Assembly: GCA_017311315.1 (NCBI GenBank)
Contig: CM029617.1
Location: 10,147,760 to 10,211,759 of the forward strand
Length of the DNA stretch: 64,000 nt
Source of the DNA: Dendrocalamus latiflorus
Lineage: Eukaryota; Streptophyta; Magnoliopsida; Poales; Poaceae
Reading direction: 5' to 3'
This document shows, piece after piece, positions 1 to 10,036 of the stretch. Within the stretch, counting starts at the first letter, position 1. Each line of letters begins with the position of its first letter. Both the position numbers and the translations under genes were made by a program. The notes beneath the pieces are model-generated. The model was not told the DNA's origin, made no database searches, and saw only the letters and a program-made list of their open reading frames with translations.

Positions 1-199
1 GTTGCACTAGTATCGACGAGACCTTCTAAACGCATCTTTACTTTAAGCTTGTATAGATCGAGTATGGGCCTGTATATAATTAAATAAAATAGTAGTAGCT
101 CCGTATCTCCAAGTATAATCATTAAAGACCCAATTAAATTAGAGTTCACCTGATAATATTTAATATGGCTCAATAATTCCATCCAGTTAAATAATATAT

Positions 200-1729
200 C
201 TAACTGAGAAATGCAAGACTTGAGCATATCCACATCATAGCATCAACATTATCAACCTCTTCTACATGTGATCCATTTGTTGATGGTGGCTCACCAGAGA
301 TAGCGGTGTCTCCAGCTGAAGTTGACGTAGAAGTTGGAAGATCCTCAGCTGGTGCAAGTGGTGGCATGGGAGGAAAAACATCACCAAAGTCAAGATCTTC
401 CTCTACATCAATAAATATGCCTTCTGACTCTCCCTGAACTTGTGTACCTGAAATGTCGGGTCTAGCACAAGGACTAGCCTCATCAAAAGTAACCTCGCAG
501 GTCTCAACAATTTTGCTAGTCTCTAAGTTGAGTACACGATAACCACGAGAGTGAGCAGGATAACCAAGAAAGATGCCATCTGAAGACCTAGATTCAAATT
601 TATCAAGATTACCATATTTAAGAATAAAACATTTACATCCAAATACTTTGAAGTGAGAAACACTAGGCCTACGCCCAAATCTTAACTCATAAGAAGTCTT
701 GTGCAATGAGGCTCTCAAAAATACTCTATTAGAAACATGACATGCAGTTGAAATAGCCTCAGCCCAATACTTCTTAGGAGTAGCATATTTATCAAGCATG
801 ATCCTAGCCATCTCAACTAAGGTTCTATTTTTCCTTTCTACAACCCCATTTTGTTGTGGGACATGAGGGGAAGAAAATTGATGTTCTAAACCTTTTTCAG
901 AGCAAAAAGAATCAAATGATGAATTCTTAAATTCAGTACCATTATCACTCCTTATAGCTTTCATAGCACCTGGCAATTCATTATTGAGTCTAAGAAATAA
1001 ATCCTTAAAGCATCCAAAAGCCTTATCCTTAGACACTATAAAATACACCTAAGAGTATCTGGAGTAATCATCAACAATTACAAGTATATACCATTTACCT
1101 CCAACAGATTGAACCCTAGAAGGACCTACAGTATCCATGTGTAACAATTGACTAGGGCCATCTGTGATGATCATAGAAAGAGGTGGGTGTGGAGCAGCTA
1201 TCATCTTACCATGTCTACAAGAGAAACAAACCAAATCTTTACTACCTTTTAGCTTAGGTAACCCTCTAATGAGATCCATCCCACTAATCCGTGTAAGGTG
1301 ATCAAAACCAATGTGTTCCAATTTATGGTGCCAAAGGAAAAGATCTCTAGATTCAGAGGCTACCAAATATCTAACATTAGGTGAAAAAGTATGATCAAAA
1401 TCAGCTCTAAAGACTTTTTCCAATTGAGATATATTGAATACAAGATCCCCAGAAGCATCTAAAACCCTACAAGCATGCTTCCTAAAGCTCACATCAAGGT
1501 TATCGTCTATCAACTGTGAAATTGAAAGCAAATTATACTTCAATTTACTTACCAAAACAACATCTTTGAGAATAAATTTATCATTAACGCGCACTGTACC
1601 TTTAGCCATTACAATATATGTGGAAGCATCCCCAAAAGTAATCAACTCATCACTGGATGCCTTAGTGAGAGAGGAGAACCATCTTGAATCACCAGTCATA
1701 TGCCTGGACAACCTGAATCCACTAGCCAC
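200..1729 (-). pseudogene. Ty1/copia GAG-pre-integrase and integrase relic
   Basis: Two in-frame blocks separated by one stop form the middle of a copia polyprotein. The upstream block (1729 to 1049) has the GAG-pre-integrase zinc-binding pattern, with paired His in LWHHKLEHIG and two Cys in CFSCRHGK, then the start of the integrase core (HMDTVGPS, first catalytic Asp). A single TGG to TAG change at 1049-1051 (after DDYSRYS) stops the frame. The next block resumes immediately with the second catalytic Asp (IRSDNGTEF) and the Glu (NGVVERKNRT), then the integrase C-terminal part and an acidic/Pro-rich linker. Reverse transcriptase and RNase H are missing because the element stops near 235. This is an inactive fragment. 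The copia assignment is firm, but I did not assign a lineage. Confidence 0.92.
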
Positions 1730-2392
1730 GCGTTCCCCTTCCTCATCAGCTGTACCTATACCACAGGAAACATCGCTGTCACAGTACTAGGGTTAGTGAA
1801 ATAAGATCTAGGAATCCAGTACTGAGACACACGACGAACAGGAGCAACAAAGGTAGAACCAAAATCACGTGCATGTGGATGATCAGAATGCCGAAAAGAA
1901 CGTGAACTATTTGAATTAAATCCCAATCTAGCATGTGAAGTAGATTTAAAGCCATCATGAAAGTTCTCAAAAAACTTAGCTTTCACATTAGTTCTAGGAA
2001 CAAAAGACATTGCATGTTTTCGTTTTAAGGCATTCAATCTTTTCCATCTCTTTTTTAGCACGCCTAAAGCAAAATCTATGTAAGTATCCATCTCTTCCAC
2101 AGTAGGTGCAATGGAATTTAACATAACCAGAATTCTTTTGAGATGATGAGCTAGCACATATATTATGATTCGATGAATTTTGTACAAAACCAGCAAATTT
2201 AAACAAAGTTTGTTTTGGTTCAAGTTTCACTTCAATTTTTCCAGGTTCAAGAGGCTTAATAACCTTAGGAGGATTATTCTTGGCATGCTCAATAAAATTA
2301 AATCTTAGACCACGATTTTTCACATTTATTTTTAACTTATCTAGAATCATATTTAAATTTTTTTTGTCAAAAGAAAATCTCTCTAAAGTGTT
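1730..2392 (-). pseudogene. Ty1/copia gag C-terminus and protease relic
   Basis: This is the upstream part of the 200-1729 relic, scattered over two frames. The gag zinc knuckle reads CTYCGRDGYLHRFC, so the canonical CX2CX4HX4C histidine is replaced by Tyr. A frameshift follows around 2030-2100, after which a basic segment (NALKRKHAMSF) continues in the other frame. The protease site (motif LVDSGC, then RHMTGD in a shifted frame) is frameshifted near 1700. The gag ends abruptly at about 2392, where the next base belongs to an LRR receptor kinase tail on the opposite strand. A long open frame running from 2491 into this gag is an artefact of that junction. Confidence 0.85.
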
Positions 2393-2885
2393 GGAATGCT
2401 GAGCTGCATTATGCAGCTTGTTAAGCTCTGTGGAGACACCAAAAGATCGACCAACAATGCTGCAAGTTTTCGCTGAAGTCATCACAATCAAAGAAGCATT
2501 TTCAGCACTACGCGGTTGAGAAAAAGGACAATTGTTTCACATGGTACTCGAACATTACGGTCTATGTTCTGGAAAAGTTTTCTTCCCTTGGAAATCGTTT
2601 ATGTCGTGATTCTTGTTTTCCATTTTGCTACTGACTTGTGTTTGTTATGTATCGGAACTGGTAAAAATATTATGAAATAAAGTTCACCTCAGGAACGTTT
2701 GTATTGGCTTGGTTGTTTTGTTTAATTGATGCATGTTCCATGTTAACAAACTAGTACTTTCACACCCTACTGGTCACAAACAGTATAGATATTAGTCAAA
2801 ATCTTGCAGGGCAGCCAAATTGTACAAATTGAAAGGCATGGACAGTCACAAACTTACAATGTTACAAAGGGGCAAAGAATTGGGG
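2393..2885 (+). pseudogene. LRR receptor kinase C-terminal tail and 3' UTR relic
   Basis: From about 2393 the plus strand matches the end of the receptor kinase at 46150-46590. It has the CIMQLVKL helix, the PKDRPTM block (kinase subdomain XI), the final KEAFSAL and the stop at 2517-2519. A short deletion relative to the 46-kb copy (between AAGCT and GTGGAGACACC) shifts the frame, so it is not coding. The 3' UTR continues through tgttatgtatcgg and cacaccctactgg and also matches 22656-23090, which makes this one of three copies of the tail. The upstream part of the kinase is absent and is replaced by the copia relic. Confidence 0.85.
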
Positions 2886-3660
2886 CGATATGCTTCAGAT
2901 TACCAAGCAAAGAGATGGAAAAGAAACTTTCTACATTGAAATCCTGATATTTTATACAAAATACGTCTTTAATGTTTCGTGAGAGGAGTAAGTATGCTTG
3001 AACTTTATATTTACAATCCCCTGAATTGGCTAGGTCGATCAGGCCTATCAATTCAAGCCATGAGTGAAGGTATAAAATTAAGGATGCTTCGATAAACAGT
3101 TCTACATAAAACAAGATACCCATTCTATTTGTTAGTCACATTAAAGTTCCAAACAACAAGCCACACGCGAACTAAGCCAAAAATCCACGGCTCATTTCAA
3201 CTTATGGGGCAGCAGGGCAGGGTGACAAAATGCACGAAGAGAGGTGCTTGACTGACCATGTAGCATAAAGCGAAGTGCTAATCCAATGCCAAAGCCCCGA
3301 TGGGCGATGGTTTCGGTGGAGCTCATTGGCCAAAACGCTCCCATGCCAACGCTCACCCATGGCCACAGGGAGAAGTAGGAGGAGGAGGAGGATGGGGGCG
3401 AGGGCTCAAAGAACTTTATCGGCGCTGTTGCTCGTCCGTCGTCGTTCTCATCGCCGGCGGCTGTTGCCCGGTAGGGGCGTAGGGCTATCCAGTTTGCGAG
3501 AGCAGTTGAGAGGAGGTCCGTTTATATTGACTTTGATTTTATAGGGAAATTTATAGAAAGAGACTCACGTACGATTGATTTTGACCGATATAAATAAAAT
3601 TATTACAGTGTTTATTACAAATTAACAAGTAGATCTCAAATTAAAAAAACACTTCATTTA
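2886..3660. other. Unassigned spacer
   Basis: No protein family is recognisable here. The left part (2886-3125) is AT-rich and contains an 89-codon minus-strand frame without a recognisable motif. The part at 3290-3500 is GC-rich with GGA/CGG triplet runs and looks like the 5' end of some minus-strand transcript, because it has a possible minus-strand ATG near 3360 after a purine-rich leader. I cannot support a gene call. Confidence 0.4.
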
Positions 3661-3899
3661 AAGGCTACCACTCCTTCTAATTCTGCAGTTTGTCCGTTGT
3701 TACCTGCAGCGAGAGGCACGCATCTCGTGTTGTTGCACTGGACATCGAGTCGCTCAACCTTAATGGCCAAATACCAACTTGCATCGCCATTCTCACTTTC
3801 CTCACAAGAATCCATCTCCCGTACAATCAACTTAGTGGTCAAATCCCACCTGAACTTGGCCAACTAAATAACCTCAGCTTGAACAATCTTAGCAGCATG
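3661..3899 (+). pseudogene. LRR receptor kinase N-terminal relic (first LRRs)
   Basis: The frame around CSERHASRVVALDIESLNLNGQ is about 75% identical by eye to residues about 75-130 of the receptor kinase starting at 41526 (CSKRHASRVVALALESLNLHG). It covers the LRR N-cap cysteine and the first two or three leucine-rich repeats (GQIPTCIAILTFLTRIHLP, GQIPPELGQL). Upstream signal-peptide codons are missing, and a stop interrupts the segment that leads in. The reading is cut at 3899-3904 by a composite LTR insertion flanked by ATCCC, and the LRR sequence resumes at 5655. Confidence 0.85.
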
Positions 3900-3904
3900 A
3901 TCCC

Positions 3905-4143
3905 TGTTACAACTTTGATCTCAGGAGAAAACGCGCACATCGTAAATAATCTGAGAGAACACGGAAGAAATTTCTGAATTTCTTTATTCTCTTATTTGCT
4001 CCCCCTCTTTCTTGCTTTTCTTCCTTGGATACAAAACTGGGTACAAGTCCCCCAATATATAGGGATAAAACTCTTCTACTCCTATTCCGATTCGGACTTC
4101 AAGTTGGTCTCAACTTCAACTTGAGTTATACTCGGAAACGAAC
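3905..4143 (-). repeat. Inverted copy of the 281-bp LTR (3' part)
   Basis: These 239 bp are the near-exact reverse complement of 5148-5386, so the composite insertion is a large imperfect inverted repeat. The outer end starts with TG directly after the ATCCC duplication. Confidence 0.9.
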
Positions 4144-4193
4144 TGCTGCCGTTTTGCGTTTCGCTTGATCCTTCAGGCGTGTGTTGTAACAAG

Positions 4194-4205
4194 TGGTATC
4201 AGAGC
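4194..4205 (+). other. Retrotransposon primer-binding site
   Basis: TGGTATCAGAGC lies two bases after an LTR end (gttgtaaca, ending at 4191). It is complementary to the 3' end of plant initiator Met tRNA, the usual primer of copia-type elements. Confidence 0.9.
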
Positions 4206-4401
4206 CTAGGTGAGAACCGAGTCGCTGGAAAAATCGTCTCGGCAATTCCGTTTTCAGCGCGTCTCACGCGGCACTCCTGAGGCACACGCCACTCATCTTC
4301 GCGCAGCTGCTGGGAAAAGGACACGCGCGGCACATCCTTCCGTTCTCTCGGTCCAAGAGCCACTTCAAAGTAGCCCGAGATCTTGATCCGTGCTCAAGAT
4401 C

Positions 4402-4605
4402 ATGTCGCGTTCTCCGGAAAGTGGTGTCACCGGTAACAAGGCATCATCCAGTATGATGGCGAAGGAGAGTTTCGCTGTTTCACTGCATTATCCGATGCTG
4501 ACGACAAGTAATTATACAGACTGGGCAATCAAGATGAAGGTGTACATGAAGGCTCAAGGAGTGTTGGACGTTGATAAGATGTGTTCGCTGTCAAAACTCA
4601 AGTAA
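4402..4605 (+). pseudogene. Truncated copia gag N-terminus
   Basis: The frame begins MSRSPESG and contains YPMLTTSNYTDWAIKMKVYM, the N-terminal signature of copia gag proteins (the DUF4219-type segment before UBN2). It stops after 67 codons. No zinc knuckle, protease, integrase or reverse transcriptase follows before the polypurine tract at 4843-4853, so this is an internally deleted, non-autonomous element. I chose the ATG at 4402 over the in-frame GTG at 4390. Confidence 0.8.
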
Positions 4606-4854
4606 GCAGAGTTAGATCGGAACGTCGAGTAGATGTGTCATCGTTCCGTGTCAAAGTATGAGTTTAGTAAGTCGTAGTTGAGTCCGACTACCTCAGTATT
4701 TTAGAATCTTTGCATCTGGATGGACCCGTACCAGTTGAGTTAAGTTCCTACATGTAGTTTGCATGTAGAACGTTTCATGTGGAGGCGTGACTGGTAGTTC
4801 ATAATGTATTGAGACTAAAACTAGAGTATGTCAAGTCAAGATTAAGGGGGAGAT

Positions 4855-5105
4855 TGTTAGAAATAATCTTGACTTAGAGTCCATGTCGTAATAGAGTTCG
4901 TTTCCGAGTAACACTCAAGTTGAAGTTGTGTCCAATTCGAAGTCCTAATGCGTGTGTTAGTAGGAGTTATTAGCATATATATTGAGATGCTTGTAACCAG
5001 TTTTAGAGGTGCAATTTATGCAAGAAATAAAGTAGAAATCAAGGGCTAAATTCGTAATAGTTTTGAAAGATTGGGCAAAAAACAAAAAAAAACAAAAAAA
5101 AAGAT
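4855..5105 (+). repeat. 3' LTR-like segment after polypurine tract
   Basis: It starts TGTTAGAAATAATC directly after the polypurine tract AAGGGGGAGA (4843-4853). The first 60 bp or so match the LTR at 5106-5386, after which the two diverge. The segment ends in an A-rich run (5075-5103) just before the next LTR copy. It may be a truncated or recombined LTR. Confidence 0.7.
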
Positions 5106-5386
5106 TGTTAGAAATAATCTTAACTTAGAGTCCATGTCGTAATAGAGTTCGTTTCCGAGTATAACTCAAGTTGAAGTTGAGACCAACTTGTAGTCCGAAT
5201 CGGAATAGGAGTAGAAGAGTTTTATCCCTATATATTGGGGGGACTTGTACCCAATTTTGTATCCAAGGAAGAAAATCAAGAAAGAGGGGGAACAAATAAG
5301 AGAATAAAGAAATTCAGAAATCTCTTCCGTGTTCTCTCAGATTATTTACGATGTGCACGTTTTCTCCTGGGATCAAAGTTGTAACA
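5106..5386 (+). repeat. 281-bp copia-type LTR
   Basis: It runs from TGTTAGAAATAATC to ...AAGTTGTAACA and contains a TATATATTGG promoter-like box near 5230. A primer-binding site TGGTATCAGAGC (5389-5400) follows two bases later. Its 3' part is repeated in inverted orientation at 3905-4143. Confidence 0.85.
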
Positions 5387-5468
5387 AGTGGTATCAGAGC
5401 TCAGGTGCCTAACATCTCCTTGGACCTCATGATTGCAGAAGTGTCCAATCCATGTGTGAGGGGGAGAT

Positions 5469-5649
5469 TGTTAGGAATAGTCCCACATGGATTGTAGGAG
5501 AGGAGCAAGCACAACTTATAAGTGTGAGGGAGCCCCCACCCATTAGACTAGTCTTTTGGGGGGAGAATGCCTAATACCACTTATAAGATTGTTGCTCCGT
5601 GGGCTTAGTTGTATTCAGCCCATTTAGACCTGTGGTCCATAATGTAACA
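5469..5649 (+). repeat. 181-bp LTR of a TRIM-like element
   Basis: It runs from TGTTAGGAATAGTCCC to ...CATAATGTAACA and follows the polypurine tract GAGGGGGAGA (5458-5467). Only about 80 bp separate the upstream LTR end and its primer-binding site from this LTR, which is the minimal architecture of TRIM/SMART elements. Its end is flanked by ATCCC. Confidence 0.8.
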
Positions 5650-5654
5650 ATCCC

Positions 5655-5850
5655 AAACACTCTATCTTCCTGTTTTCGCCTTCAAATCATTGATCTTGGA
5701 AGCAATTCCCTCCACAGTGAGATCCCCTCAAGCTTGAGCCATGTTCAAATCTTCAGAAGCTCAAATTGGGTCGTAACATGCTCAGTGGAGGTATCACAGA
5801 AGGGTTAGGGATGCTCCGCAACCTTTCAGTTTTAAGGCTTGCTGGTGTTA
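5655..5850 (+). pseudogene. LRR receptor kinase relic, continued
   Basis: The sequence continues the relic cut at 3899. NTLSSCFRLQIIDLGSN and EIPSSLSHV correspond to NTLSSCSRLEFIDLTAN and EIPSSLSNC in the kinase gene at 41.5 kb. A frameshift follows within the next repeat (around 5765), and the homology ends near 5850, where a copia element begins. Confidence 0.8.
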
Positions 5851-5865
5851 AAGATAGAACTGTGC

Positions 5866-7943
5866 TATGTATAGATAGTATGAGCTATGTATAGATAGAT
5901 TGAATTGGTATTAGTACAAACGGATACAATCCCTGAAATCTCTCTCTCTCTCTGTCTCAATCTCTGATTGTAATTCCTCTGCCGTTTGGCACTATTCCTT
6001 AATCCGGCACATTGCCGAGTATATAAGCAGAGCACTGAGAAGGCTAGCGTATTAGAGCACTGATCCATCTGGGCCACCATGTCTTCGTCCAACGTGAACT
6101 CGACTCCTGCCGCCGCAATCTCGAACGTGGACGCAACTGCTTCCATTTCGGCCGGCCTCCTCCCATCCCCTTCCGTTGGCAATGTGATCAATGTGAAGTT
6201 GGGATGAGAGAATTTTCTTCTTTGGAAAGCTCAGTTTCTTCCCTATCTGTGTGTCCATCAACTCTTGGACTACATAGATGGATCTGCTCCTACGCCTAGC
6301 AAGACTAGGGTGCAGACAGCGGAATCTAGCGCATCTATGGTTCCAAACCTAGATTACGTCAAAGTGGCTTCACAAAGACCAGATGGCCCTTAGTGCCATC
6401 CTAACCTCCCTCATCGAGGAGGTCCTTGCACAAGTGATGCTGCTCTCCACTGCACGTGAGGTTTGGCAGGATCTTGAACGGATGTTTTCATCCAGATCGA
6501 GAGCAAGGATCATGCAACTTCGTCGTCAACTCGCCAATGTGAGGAAGATCGACATGGAAGCTGCTGAATACTTTCACAAGGTCAAGAATCTCGTCGACAC
6601 ACTTGCCACATCGGCAGCCACTTAGTGAAGACAAAATTGTCACCCATGTGCTTGCCGGACTCGACAACGACTACGATCCACTGGTGACCTCCGTCACCAC
6701 ACACACAGAGCATGTAACTCTGAACGATCTGTACGCTCATCTGATGAATTTTGAGATGCGCTTGGAGCAGAACAACTCTGTGGTTCAAGTCTTAGGCATA
6801 TCCGTGAACTCAGCGTCACGTGGCAACCGTGGTGGCCGTGGTAAGAGCCATAGCGGTCGCGGCAACTACACCAACCAAAATATGCTGCGGGGAGGATCAC
6901 GTGGTGGACAAAGCAACTACAACCAGAACACGCCACAAGGATATCCGTGAACTACACCAACCAAAATATCCGTGAACTCGCCCAACATGCCAAGTGTGCG
7001 GAAAGGTCGGGCATGATGCACTCAAGTGCTTTCATTGCTTCAATCACTCGCATCAAGCTAAAGAACCTCATGTTGCTGCTGCTGCCTCGACACAGTCCTA
7101 TACCATTGATTCAAACTGGTATATGGAAACTGGTGCCACAGATCACATTACAAGTGATCTTGATCGACTAACGATCAAGGAGAAATATCACGGCAAGGAT
7201 CTCGTGCAGGTTGCAAACGGCGCAGATATGATCATTACTCATATTGGTCACTCCAAATTCGTACCCCAGACCATGTTCTTAATATCAATGATATTCGTCA
7301 TGTTCCCAAAGCCTCCACACATCTCCTCTTGGTTCATAAACTTGCCAAAGACAATAATATTTGCTTTGAGTTTTATCCTGAATATTTCCTTGTAAAGGAT
7401 CGAGCAATGAACCAAGTTCTTCATCGAGGGAGATGTGAGGGTGGTCTCTACCCAATGGCGCCAACCCATGACGCATCTACATTGAAATCAACCTGCTCCA
7501 CAGTCAAGCCAACTCAAGAACAATGGCACTGGCGTCTTGGTCATCAGTCGTCTTTCATAGTTTGTCATGTCATTCAAGAGAATAATTTACCCCTTTCTAA
7601 TGTGTCGAATAAAACTTTAGTGTGTGATGCATGTCAACAGGGCAAAATTCATTAACTACCCTATCCTTCTTCCAATAGGAATTCATCTTTTCCTTTAGAG
7701 ATTGTGCATTCAGATGTTTGGGGACAAGCACCTGTCTTAACTAGTGGTTATAAATACTATGTTAGTTTCATCAATGACTACAACAAATTCACTTGGATTT
7801 ACTTGATGAAAAATAAATCTGAAGTGTTCACCATCGTTATGCAATTCCAATCCCATGTTGAACGATTATTCAATAAGAAGATTATTTTTATGCAAACAGC
7901 TTGGGGTGGCGAATACAAGAAGCTCCATTCCTTTTTATAATCG
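5866..7943 (+). mobile_element. Truncated Ty1/copia element (5' half)
   Basis: A plus-strand copia element with a leader, a possible TATA box (tatataagc near 6021) and a degenerate primer-binding site (gtattagagcact near 6047), followed by gag, protease and the start of integrase. It stops in the integrase core at about 7943, where an unrelated GC-rich block begins. No reverse transcriptase, RNase H or 3' LTR is present, and I could not define a 5' LTR boundary with confidence. Confidence 0.8.
6079..7940 (+). pseudogene. copia gag-protease-integrase relic
   Basis: Gag begins MSSSNVNSTPAAA and shows FLLWKAQFLPYL and the UBN2-type segment (VLAQVMLLSTAREVWQDLE), with at least two frameshifts and a stop after VINVKLG. 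The zinc knuckle is intact as a motif (CGKVGHDALKC). The protease site reads METGATDH, so the catalytic Asp is Glu. The GAG-pre-integrase segment (HWRLGHQS...CDACQQGK) is followed by integrase HSDVWGQAP. The second catalytic position reads MQTAWGGEY, Ala in place of Asp. Translation ends at 7940. The element is non-functional several times over. Confidence 0.85.
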
Positions 7944-10036
7944 TGTAGGCATATCAGACGTGCAGCTGCCTGGCTGCTTGACACACGCACGTCACGCCAA
8001 TCACATCCCGCTGCGTGGCCCGCCCCCTTAGGAAGCAACGCACGGCCGCGGCCGTGCGATCGCCTGATAGCACATGACGCTATGACATGGTCCAACTCCC
8101 GTCGCGCACCAGCGGCACGACGTGCCAATTGCATCCCGCCACGTGTGACGCCCCCTCGGGAAGGTGCGCATGACCGCAGTCGTTCGACTACCTGGCGATG
8201 CACGACACGCCAATCGAGCATCGCCACGCGTCCCGCCCCATTTGAAAGGAGCACTCAGCTGTAGTCGTGCGCCCGTTGATAGTACAAGACGCGTCAATCC
8301 CGTCCCGTCGCACGCCAAACGCCGACGTAATCCAAGGTGCCATCAATGCGCTGTCCTTGAGCCGTGAGACACCGGGCGACCCTCCGATCTAGAGTCTGCG
8401 CGAAGATTCTGAGTCCGCGCGAAGACTCCGAAGCCCACTTCGATCGAGTCTGTACAGCAGCACCGGAGGCCACCTCGACTCCGAGTCCGCGCGAAGACTT
8501 CGAAGCCCGCTTCAATCGAGTCTGTACAGCGACGCCGGTGACCACCTCGACTTCGAGTCTGCACGATGACCCCAGAGCTCGCGACCGCCCGTCATCGGCG
8601 ATAAGTTTCGACCAAGTACCTAAAAATAGGCCTCCTTCAATTCATCAACATTCTCTAATCGCGTTGTTGGCGCCAATTCCACTATAAAACAGTGCCATTG
8701 TAGAATGTAGATGAACTGAAGCAGGCCCATTTTTGGGAACAACATCACCTCAGCCATACCCGGCTACAGACCGCATGCAAGGGCGACGCTACGGTGCTAG
8801 CAGCGTATATATACCTGTCCCCCAGCTGGGAAGCGCAATAGGCGGAAGTTCAACCGGCGGAATTGCAACCGACGGGAAGAGAAGCGTCGCGATGGCATGC
8901 AGCCACGATGCCTCACCCCCACGGCACACGCCAATCATGTCTTGCCACGCGTCCGCCCCCTCAGGTATGAATGCACGACCACAGTCGTACGGCCGCCTGG
9001 CATGGTCCAACTCCCGTTGCGCACCAGGGGCCGTCACGACTTTTGGGGCCATTAATGCATTAGCGGCAGGCCACTAGCCAGTCACTCCGACTGCAACTTT
9101 GGCACCGACTTCGCCTCCATGGAAGGACTCCGACTCCAACTTCGGCTTTGACCTACCATCAGGGGTGCACATCCGCGGAAGCTAAAGCCGTGAGGTCGTG
9201 TGCACGCGTGCACCGCCTGACAACCCATGATGTGCCAATCTCACACATCCACATGTCTGGCCCACTAGGAAGGAACACACGGTTGCGGCCATGTGGACCG
9301 CCGCCAACGCAGGACGCGTCAGTGGCGCCTGGTCGTGTCGCGTAATTCCTGTGGCGTGCCAGCCGCCGGCGTAATCCCCGATGTCATCAAAGCACCGCCC
9401 CTGAGCCATAAGCCACTGGGCTGCCTTCCGACCTCGAGTCCGCACGGCGGATCCGCCGTCCACCTCAACTCTGAGTCCGTGCGAAGAACCCGAAGCCTGC
9501 TTCGACTCCGTCTCCGCGGGTTGAGTTGGTCCTCTAATTTTGCCACGACTTCAAGCCCCTCCGGCGACGTCGGAGCCCACTGCCACTTCGAGACTCGGCC
9601 CCGCCTCGACTCATCGGCTCCATTCGGGGCATACACCTCGCAACTGGAGGACGACTTCGGCAGCAACTTCAGCCCCGTGTCCATGCCACTAGGATGTGCT
9701 GTGCCAGCAAGATCCAGTTTTGTCTGATATCATGAAAGGTCACAGGCCGCAGGTACGGAGGGGGCCAAATGACTCGGCAACATGGCTTCAGCCCGTGAAG
9801 CCCATCACCATGAAAGGCTCTTGTTGTAGGGGTGGCCCCCACCTAAGCCCAGCCAGCCTATTAGAAGGTTGTAAAGCCCAAAATGGGACATGTGTAATGA
9901 CTTAAATGCCCCTGAGAGGGATACTTGGGTGTAAGGACATAAGTGTAAAATACTCCCCATGTGAATATATATAAGCGATCTAGGGCATGGGGAAGCCCCC
10001 AAGCATTGCTCACCTAACATCTCCACTACCATACTA
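7944..10036 (+). repeat. GC-rich LTR-like block with internal repeats
   Basis: No coding family is visible. The block contains five or more diverged copies of a 100-130-bp unit (around 7985, 8110, 8210, 8930 and 9230) built on cacgccaatc...gccacg, and two copies of an approximately 78-bp unit (around 8404-8560) built on gtccgcgcgaagac. The right end resembles an LTR promoter: tatatataag near 9966, then a leader ending before a minus-strand gag at 10036. It may be a solo or truncated LTR inserted between two copia relics. A segment at 9345-9485 recurs inverted at 22086-22250. I could not prove a TSD. Confidence 0.55.
9963..9975 (+). promoter_or_regulatory. TATA-box-like element of the LTR-like block
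   Basis: GAATATATATAAGC lies about 60 bp before the right end of the block, a typical position for an LTR promoter. There is no expression evidence. Confidence 0.4.

Larger units (their letters stand above)
3905..5649. mobile_element. Composite small LTR-retrotransposon insertion (TSD ATCCC)
   Basis: A 1745-bp insertion interrupts the LRR relic and is bounded by the 5-bp duplication ATCCC (3900-3904 and 5650-5654). Its left terminus, TGTTACAACTTTG, is the reverse complement of a 281-bp LTR end found at 5386. Its right terminus is the end of a different, 181-bp LTR (5469-5649). Inside are two primer-binding sites for initiator Met tRNA, a gag start without pol, two polypurine tracts and two more LTR copies. 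It therefore looks like a mosaic of two non-autonomous copia-type (TRIM/SMART-like) elements that share one integration event or were rearranged afterwards. Confidence 0.8.

Noticed and set aside
4194..5400. Possible tRNA gene pieces (TGGTATCAGAGC)
   Set aside because: These are primer-binding sites complementary to the tRNA 3' end, next to LTR ends. No cloverleaf or A/B box is present.
8000..9700. Many Arg/Pro-rich frames of 60-144 codons on both strands
   Set aside because: GC-rich repeated units of an LTR-like block. No frame is consistently conserved between repeat units.
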